NCBI GenBank assembly: GCA_003220985.1
Contig: QHTY01000189.1
Coordinates: forward strand, 377 to 31,293
Direction of reading: 5' to 3'
Origin: Gemmatimonadota bacterium
Lineage (GTDB): Bacteria > Gemmatimonadota > Gemmatimonadetes > Gemmatimonadales > GWC2-71-9
Length of the DNA stretch: 30,917 nt
Notes under the pieces: model-generated
What the model saw: the letters and a program-made list of their open reading frames with translations, nothing else
Databases searched by the model: none
Told to the model about the DNA's origin: nothing
In this document: positions 26,141 to 30,917 of the stretch, in pieces
Position numbering within the stretch: the first letter of the stretch is position 1
How the letters are laid out: each line of letters opens with the position of its first letter
Position numbers and translations under genes: made by a program

Positions 26141-27781
26141 ATGCTGGAGGGTCTCGAGACCACGACTGCGGATTTCGGCCAGGTGCGCGCCGCCAGTCCC
26201 AAGACCCCGTCGATTCGTGAAGAATTGAATCCAGCCGATCTTGAGCTCGAGCCCATTGCCGAGTTGGAGCCCACCGCGCCAGCGGTGGACCCGGATGAGG
26301 GGATAGAGCTTGAAGGCGCGGATCTGGTGCTCGAGGGGAACATTGCCGAGCCTCCGAAGCCGCCGCCCGCTGCCAAGGCGCCGCCGAAGACCGCGAAGCC
26401 CCCAATGTTCAAGAAGCCCGCTGCCACGGCACCCGAGTCCCCGCGCGTAAAACCGGTGGTGCCGAAACGGCCCCCCGCCTCGGGTCCCGGGACGCGGAAG
26501 GCCGTCGTGGAAGTGCCCCCGCTCGAGCTCGAGCCGGACTTCGAGACAGGCACCACGGACGCGGGACACGACATCGACGATCAACCGCTGGCGCTCGACG
26601 AACCACCACGTCATCCCAGCTTTATCCAGACCGAGGACGAGACCTCGATCTCCACCGGCGGGCGGCGGTCTGGGTTCATCGATCTCGGGATCGACGAGAT
26701 CAGCAGCGGCACCGACCAGGCCGGCTCGCTCGTCTTCTCCAACATCGAGGAGACGCCGGCGGCGCCCGGCATCGACAACCCGGATGATCCGGAAGCACAT
26801 CAGGCCCTTGGCGAAGCGCTGATCGAGCAGGGTGACCGCGAGCGGGGGATCGAGGAGCTCGAGCTCGCGACGGCCGGTTACGAGAACGCGGGCAATCTCT
26901 CGCACGCGCGCGATCTCGTCGACGAGGTGCTGCGGCTCGATCCGAACAGCGTCCGCCACCGTCAGAAAGCGGTGGAGTTTGCGTTCAAGGCTGGCGACAA
27001 GGCGAAGCTGATCGACGCGTATCTCGAGCTGGCCGATGCGCTGCTCCGCTCCGATCTTCCCGACAAAGCGCGGGCGGTGTACGCGCGCGTCGCCGAGCAC
27101 GATTCCAGGAACGAGCGGGCGAAGGCCGCCCTGTCCATGCTCGCACCGGCCGTCGCAGCGCCTGCTCCCGCCGGAAAGCCGGAAGGCAAGGTCAAGGCGA
27201 AAGACGCAAAAATGAAAGTGCGGGACGAAGCTGCGGCCAACGGCGACTTCATCGACCTCGGTTCGATGCTCACGGACGATGAGGACGAAGACACACCCGC
27301 GCGCGACACGCGGATGACGGTTGCCGATGAAGAGCCGACCGGCGACGAAGAGCAGGACTTCCAGGACATGCTGGCGCGATTCAAGCAGGGGATCGACGAA
27401 AACATCGACGAGGCGGACTTCGAGTCCCACTATGACCTGGGCGTCGCGTTCAAAGAGATGGGGCTGCTCGACGAAGCGATCGCCGAGCTGCAGAAAGCGT
27501 TGCGCGCGCCCGAAGGGAAGCTGCGCACGTCGGAAATGCTGGGCATCTGCTTTTTCGAGAAGGGCGCGTTCGGCGTCGCCGAATCGATTCTGCGGCGCGG
27601 CCTCGATCTGCCGGCCTCCGGCGATCAAGAACGTCTCGGGATTCTGTATTGGCTCGGGCGGTCCCTCGAGCAGCAGGGCAAGAAGGCGGACGCGCGCGAC
27701 CTGTACGGCCGCGTGTTCGCCGTCGACATCCGTTTCCTCGATGCCGAGCGGCGCGTGAAAGCGCTGGCCAAGGCGAAATAG
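26141..27781 (+). CDS. TPR-repeat protein, C-terminal part of a split gene
   Basis: From ATG 26141 this encodes 546 residues (MLEGLETTTADFGQ...). The first 200 or so are low-complexity, acidic and Pro/Ala/Lys-rich; then TPR-like helices about 215-330 (HQALGEALIEQGDRERGIEELELA, AGNLSHARDLVDEVLRLDP, YLELADALLRSDLPDKARAVYARVAEHD), a charged acidic linker (DDEDEDTPARD), and a second TPR group near the end (SHYDLGVAFKEMGLLDEAIAELQKAL, GILYWLGRSLEQQGKKADARDLYGRVF). GGAGGG at 26123-26128 lies 12 bases before the ATG, a poor spacing; GTG 26117 is another possible start. It is best seen as the rest of the gene at 25324. Independent translation is possible but unproven. Confidence 0.8.
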   Translation: MLEGLETTTADFGQVRAASPKTPSIREELNPADLELEPIAELEPTAPAVDPDEGIELEGADLVLEGNIAEPPKPPPAAKAPPKTAKPPMFKKPAATAPESPRVKPVVPKRPPASGPGTRKAVVEVPPLELEPDFETGTTDAGHDIDDQPLALDEPPRHPSFIQTEDETSISTGGRRSGFIDLGIDEISSGTDQAGSLVFSNIEETPAAPGIDNPDDPEAHQALGEALIEQGDRERGIEELELATAGYENAGNLSHARDLVDEVLRLDPNSVRHRQKAVEFAFKAGDKAKLIDAYLELADALLRSDLPDKARAVYARVAEHDSRNERAKAALSMLAPAVAAPAPAGKPEGKVKAKDAKMKVRDEAAANGDFIDLGSMLTDDEDEDTPARDTRMTVADEEPTGDEEQDFQDMLARFKQGIDENIDEADFESHYDLGVAFKEMGLLDEAIAELQKALRAPEGKLRTSEMLGICFFEKGAFGVAESILRRGLDLPASGDQERLGILYWLGRSLEQQGKKADARDLYGRVFAVDIRFLDAERRVKALAKAK

Positions 27782-27782
27782 C

Positions 27783-28772
27783 GTGAGTCAACAGGTCGCC
27801 CGCATCAGCCTGCGCGACGTCCAGCGCCCAGTCGCCGGGGAGTTAGAACAGGTCGTGCTCGAGCTGCGGCGTGTCATTGCCGCAGACTTCCCGATCGTGA
27901 GTGACGTCAACGATCACCTGTTACAAATGAAGGGCAAGCTGTTCCGCCCCACGCTCCTCCTGCTCAGTTATCAAGCATCGGGATCCAAAGATGCGCGTGC
28001 CGTGACGCTCGCCGCCGTTGTGGAGCTCATCCATCTCGCCACGCTGGTGCACGACGACTCCGTGGACCATTCCGTCCTCCGGCGCGGGCTCCCCACGATC
28101 AATGCGCTATTCTCACACCAGATCGCCGTGATCATGGGGGACTACCTCTACTCGCGCGCGATCATCGAGCTGGTGCGGCTGGAGGACCATGAGGCGCTGC
28201 GCGTGCTGGCGCGGGTGACGAATGAGATGACCGTCGGCGAGATGCGCCAGCTCGAGGCGCACGACAAACTCGCCTACGGCGAAGGAGCGTACGACGCGCT
28301 GATTCGGGCCAAGACCGCGTCCCTGTTATCGGGCGCCTGCGAGGTGGGCGCGCTGGCCGCTCCGCCCGCCTTCCGCCAGGCGCTGGCGCGCTTCGGCATG
28401 CTGCTCGGCATGGCGTTTCAGATTACGGACGACCTGTTGGACTACACGCAGCCGGAGGCGGTGACTGGCAAGCCGTCCGGTCTGGATTTGCGCGAGCATA
28501 AGGTCACGCTCCCCTTGATTGCGGCGCTGCCGCGCCTGGCTGTCGAGGGGCGGCGCGTCGTCGCGGCGTTGATGGAGGCGGCCGAGCCGAGTGACGACCT
28601 GGTCGCCGAGGTGATCCGGTTAGTAGAGGGCGCGGGCGGGTTCGAGACGGCGCGCCGGCGGGCACTGGATCTGGCCCAACAGGCCGAGGCTGAGCTCGAC
28701 GTGTTGCCGCCGTCGCCGGCACGGGACGCGCTGCTGGGTAGCATCGCGTACGCAGTGGAGCGGCGAAGCTAA
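27783..28772 (+). CDS. ispB: Trans-polyprenyl diphosphate synthase (long-chain type)
   Basis: This enzyme condenses isopentenyl diphosphate onto allylic primers to build the side chain of quinones or similar lipids. The 329-residue product has GKLFRP at 51-56, the first Asp-rich motif DDSVD (91-95) and second motif DDLLD (216-220), plus GEMRQLEAH and KTASLLSGACEVGA. The residues just before the first motif (ALA86-Thr87) are small as in E. coli IspB, which suggests a long product (7-9 units) rather than farnesyl; chain length cannot be settled from sequence. GTG 27783 begins one base after the TPR stop. The gene symbol is approximate. Confidence 0.88.
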   Translation: MSQQVARISLRDVQRPVAGELEQVVLELRRVIAADFPIVSDVNDHLLQMKGKLFRPTLLLLSYQASGSKDARAVTLAAVVELIHLATLVHDDSVDHSVLRRGLPTINALFSHQIAVIMGDYLYSRAIIELVRLEDHEALRVLARVTNEMTVGEMRQLEAHDKLAYGEGAYDALIRAKTASLLSGACEVGALAAPPAFRQALARFGMLLGMAFQITDDLLDYTQPEAVTGKPSGLDLREHKVTLPLIAALPRLAVEGRRVVAALMEAAEPSDDLVAEVIRLVEGAGGFETARRRALDLAQQAEAELDVLPPSPARDALLGSIAYAVERRS

Positions 28773-29045
28773 GTGGCGTACGGTCCACGTCGCCCCGGTT
28801 TCTATCTCGGGGTTCTGGCAGTAGGCTTCGTGGTGGGCGGGCTGATACAGTCGTTCCTGCGGCGCTTCCTGCCGGAGGGGCCGGCGAAAGAGCTATTTAC
28901 CTGGTCGGTGACGCCCACGATTGGACCGCTGCATTTGGATTTGCTGGTGATGTCGATTACGCTCGGACCAATCGGGCTCGATGTTTCGCTGCTCGCCGTC
29001 GTTGGCGTCGCCGTCGCCTATCTCGTGGCTCGTTCGCTCTTTTAG
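28773..29045 (+). CDS. Small membrane protein, DUF4321-like
   Basis: The 90-residue protein has two hydrophobic segments (about 9-28 and 66-86) and a short loop with TIGPLHLDLLVMSITLGPIGLDVSLL, which resembles the DUF4321 family (small two-helix proteins of unknown function often near tat or other envelope genes). GTG 28773 follows the synthase stop directly, so it is likely translated from the same message. Function unknown. Confidence 0.7.
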   Translation: MAYGPRRPGFYLGVLAVGFVVGGLIQSFLRRFLPEGPAKELFTWSVTPTIGPLHLDLLVMSITLGPIGLDVSLLAVVGVAVAYLVARSLF

Positions 29046-29055
29046 AAAGGCGCAC

Positions 29056-29259
29056 ATGTTCGGCAATCTTGGCTTTACCGAAATCGCGATCCTGCTGCTG
29101 ATCCTCGTGCTGTTCTTCGGGGCGAAGCGCATTCCGGAGATCGGCGCGTCGATCGGGAAGGGCATCAAGGAGTTCAAGCGGGGTCTCAAGGAGGAGCCGA
29201 AAGACGTCGAGGGATCGTCGGAAGAGGCCAACAGCGCTCCGAAGCGGCTGAATCAGTAG
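29056..29259 (+). CDS. tatA: TatA-type twin-arginine translocase subunit
   Basis: The 67-residue protein has the standard TatA layout: a short periplasmic start (MFGNLGFTEI), one membrane helix (AILLLILVLFFG), the hinge FGAKRIPE, an amphipathic helix (IGASIGKGIKEFKRGLKE) and a polar acidic tail. TatA oligomers form the Tat pore with TatC, encoded 13 kb away at 16003. AGAAAGG at 29045-29051 is the ribosome site. ATG 29056 is chosen from homology; an upstream in-frame ATG at 28981 lies inside the preceding gene. Confidence 0.93.
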   Translation: MFGNLGFTEIAILLLILVLFFGAKRIPEIGASIGKGIKEFKRGLKEEPKDVEGSSEEANSAPKRLNQ

Positions 29260-29268
29260 AGACGAACG

Positions 29269-29502
29269 ATGTTGGGAAATCTGAGCGGCAGTGAAATCCT
29301 GATTCTGATGCTGATCGTGCTACTCGTATTCGGCGCCAACCGGCTGCCCGAGGCCGGGAAGGCGGTCGGCAAGGGATTGCGCGAATTCAAGCGCGCGCTC
29401 ACCGACGCGGAAAACAGCATCCAGCAGCTGCCCTCCTCGTCCACACGCGACGAGGGCGGGGAGCAGCCGCGGGATGCGAAGCCGAAGCGCCTGGTCGAGT
29501 AG
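29269..29502 (+). CDS. Second TatA/TatB-family protein
   Basis: A 77-residue paralogue of its left neighbour: MLGNLSGSEILILMLIVLLVFGANRLPEAGKAVGKGLREFKRAL followed by a longer polar tail. The helix-hinge-amphipathic helix plan is the same, but the first helix has a Glu (SGSEIL) near its start as in TatA/TatB and the hinge is FGANRLPE. It could fill the TatB role or be a second TatA; the short amphipathic helix and lack of the long TatB tail make TatA more likely. The stop at 29502 is 2 bases from the end of the opposing gene. Confidence 0.88.
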   Translation: MLGNLSGSEILILMLIVLLVFGANRLPEAGKAVGKGLREFKRALTDAENSIQQLPSSSTRDEGGEQPRDAKPKRLVE

Positions 29503-29504
29503 GG

Positions 29505-30917
29505 TTACAGCGCGGTCGTGGCGTCGGCCGCGGCCTGCGATTTGAAGATGTCCTTGCGCCGATCCACGATCTTCGCCCGGGCGCGCACATCCTCCATGTA
29601 CTGCTGCATCCGCGCCTGCATCGCTGCCTGGCGGAACTGCGTGCGCTGAACCTCCCGCTGCGCCACCCAGGCGGTGGAATCGGCGGCCTTCCGCGCGAGT
29701 GACTGAATGATGAAGTACCCGCTCTCGCCTTCCAGCACGCCGCTGCGCTCGCCCACCTTGAGACCGAACGCCGTCCCGACGGCCACCGGCTCGCGCGCGA
29801 GATAGCTGGGCGGACGGATCCGGGCGAACGAGCCGAACCGCTCCACCTGCAGACCACGCGCGCTCGCCGCGGCCGCCATGTCGGCCGTGCCTTTCAGTAC
29901 CGTTGCCAGCGAGTCGGCGCGACGGCGCGCCAGCGTCTTCTGTCGTTCGAGCCGCGCCACGGCGGTCACGCGATCCCGAATCTGATTCAGCGGCGGCACA
30001 CCGGCCGCGCTGACCGAATCGAGCCGGAACACGTAGTAGCCGGACGGCGCGTCAATGACGGGGCTCGTTTCGCCGGGTCGCGCTTCGAACGCCCAGACGC
30101 TCACGTCAGGAATGACCGCCGGGCCGAGCGTGAACCGCTCGCCCTCGGTGACCGCATACTGTGGCGACACCTGCATCCTAAGGCGCTGCGCGGTGCTGTC
30201 GAGTACGGTCGGATCGCTGCGCTCCGCGGCCAGGCGTTCGAGCGTGTCGGCGCGCGCCTCTACCAGGTCGAGGTGCTCGCCCTGCAGCGCGACCGGGATG
30301 AGAATGTGGCGGACCTTCAGCGAATCGCCTTTGACCTGATCGAGGCGGATGATGTGATAGCCGAACCGCGTCGCCACGGGCGCGGAGACCTGGCCCGGCT
30401 TGAGCCCGCGCAGGCCCTGCATGAACTCCGGGACGAAGCTCGTCTCGTTCTTGTTGATCCAGCCCAGATCGCCACCGCGCTGGCCACTGAGCGAGTCGCT
30501 CGACTCGCGCTTGGCCACGTCCTCGAACTTCGCGCCACGCGCGAGCTCATTCCGCACCCGCGCGACGTGCGCGCGCGCCGCGGCGCTGTCGGCGGCGTTC
30601 GGCAGCCGTGGCTGCACGATGAACCGGACATACGCGACGGCGGGACGCTTGAAGTCGTCCTGGTGCTTCGCCACATAAGTGGACAGCTCCGCGTCACTGA
30701 TCACGCTGGTGTCCGGAATCGTGTAGGGCCAGACCGCGAGCGAAGCGATGCGCACCGAGTCGTGCTGGTCGCGATAGATCCGCCAGAGCTTGGCGTCGGA
30801 CACGTAGACGTCACTCGTGAGATACTGCTGCAGCTTGATCAGCGGGATCTGCTGGCGATAAATCGCCTCGAGCTGGGCCAGCAGACTGCGGTCCGACGTT
30901 GTCGAGATGAACTGCTG
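29505..30917 (-). CDS. PpiD/SurA-type parvulin peptidyl-prolyl isomerase, 5' end outside the window
   Basis: The visible 470 residues (frame open to the window edge, no start seen) include a SurA-N-like helical region upstream of GTG 30803, then a parvulin domain with the family pattern ARGAKFEDVAKRESSDSLSGQRGGDLGWINKNETSFVPEFMQGLRGLKPGQVSAPVATRFGYHIIRLD, a second, degenerate half and a C-terminal helical region, ending at TAA (complement of 29505-29507). This is the plan of PpiD/SurA chaperones that fold outer-membrane or secreted proteins in the periplasm. Whether it has the PpiD membrane anchor or a SurA signal peptide cannot be seen. It faces the tatA genes with 2 bases between stops, leaving no room for a separate terminator. 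Confidence 0.88.
   Translation of the reverse strand, partial: QQFISTTSDRSLLAQLEAIYRQQIPLIKLQQYLTSDVYVSDAKLWRIYRDQHDSVRIASLAVWPYTIPDTSVISDAELSTYVAKHQDDFKRPAVAYVRFIVQPRLPNAADSAAARAHVARVRNELARGAKFEDVAKRESSDSLSGQRGGDLGWINKNETSFVPEFMQGLRGLKPGQVSAPVATRFGYHIIRLDQVKGDSLKVRHILIPVALQGEHLDLVEARADTLERLAAERSDPTVLDSTAQRLRMQVSPQYAVTEGERFTLGPAVIPDVSVWAFEARPGETSPVIDAPSGYYVFRLDSVSAAGVPPLNQIRDRVTAVARLERQKTLARRRADSLATVLKGTADMAAAASARGLQVERFGSFARIRPPSYLAREPVAVGTAFGLKVGERSGVLEGESGYFIIQSLARKAADSTAWVAQREVQRTQFRQAAMQARMQQYMEDVRARAKIVDRRKDIFKSQAAADATTAL

Noticed and set aside
25910..27628. 572-codon open frame on the minus strand
   Set aside because: Opposite the TPR gene; the TPR helices on the plus strand explain the sequence, and the minus product has no recognisable domain.

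Overview
This 30.9 kb window is high-GC, densely coded bacterial chromosome. All genes are on the plus strand except the last, which is on the minus strand and runs off the right edge. The envelope genes (Tol-Pal, an LptD-like barrel, a CpoB-type lipoprotein) indicate a diderm bacterium. The gene content, the many GTG/TTG starts and 1-4 base start/stop overlaps, and the style of the two-part TPR protein and LptD-like protein resemble Gemmatimonadota. That assignment is inference from general knowledge; there is no rRNA or tRNA marker in the window.

Layout. 36-6427: information and stress genes, namely a RadC domain read in frame into a complete bifunctional Rel (p)ppGpp enzyme, a frameshifted uvrB, and the tsaE-tsaB-rimI t6A/acetyltransferase cluster. 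6454-8221: a clear sigma70-like promoter, ssb, and an exported LysM protein. 8228-11340: a GC hairpin, then hemX-like, hemA and galE joined by ATGA/GTGA overlaps. 11342-15972: a complete tolQ-tolR-tolA/tonB-tolB-pal-cpoB cluster. 16003-19584: one 1193-codon frame that joins TatC to an LptD-like outer-membrane protein through an internal signal peptide. 19710-20885: a fibronectin-type lipoprotein followed by a terminator. 20954-25298: hutH-hutU-hutI for histidine degradation. 25324-27781: a TPR protein split in two. 27783-29502: polyprenyl diphosphate synthase, a DUF4321-like membrane protein and two TatA-type proteins. 29505-30917 (minus): a PpiD/SurA-type parvulin chaperone, 5' end outside the window.

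The most striking feature is a 70-bp near-copy of the inside of hutI (25077-25146) sitting inside the neighbouring TPR gene (26028-26097, 951 bp downstream, same orientation). Removing exactly those 70 bp restores one continuous 795-residue reading frame, so this looks like a short templated insertion that split the gene. Other gene-structure anomalies are a 13-nt loss in uvrB helicase motif V, an apparent 9-10 residue in-frame loss in GalE at the RYFN segment, a rimI frame with no normal start codon that is one base away from fusing to tsaB, and the RadC-Rel fusion over a 7-G run where one base fewer would give two genes overlapping by GTGA. Some may be sequencing or assembly errors, some real; read-level checking would separate them. 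I did not find a clearly new defence or mobile system.

Functionally, the genes group into outer-membrane integrity and biogenesis (Tol-Pal, LptD-like, parvulin chaperone), Tat export (tatC and two tatA-type genes at separate sites), tetrapyrrole synthesis (hemX-like, hemA), isoprenoid chain synthesis, DNA repair and stringent response, and histidine use. No gap longer than about 130 bases lacks a gene.
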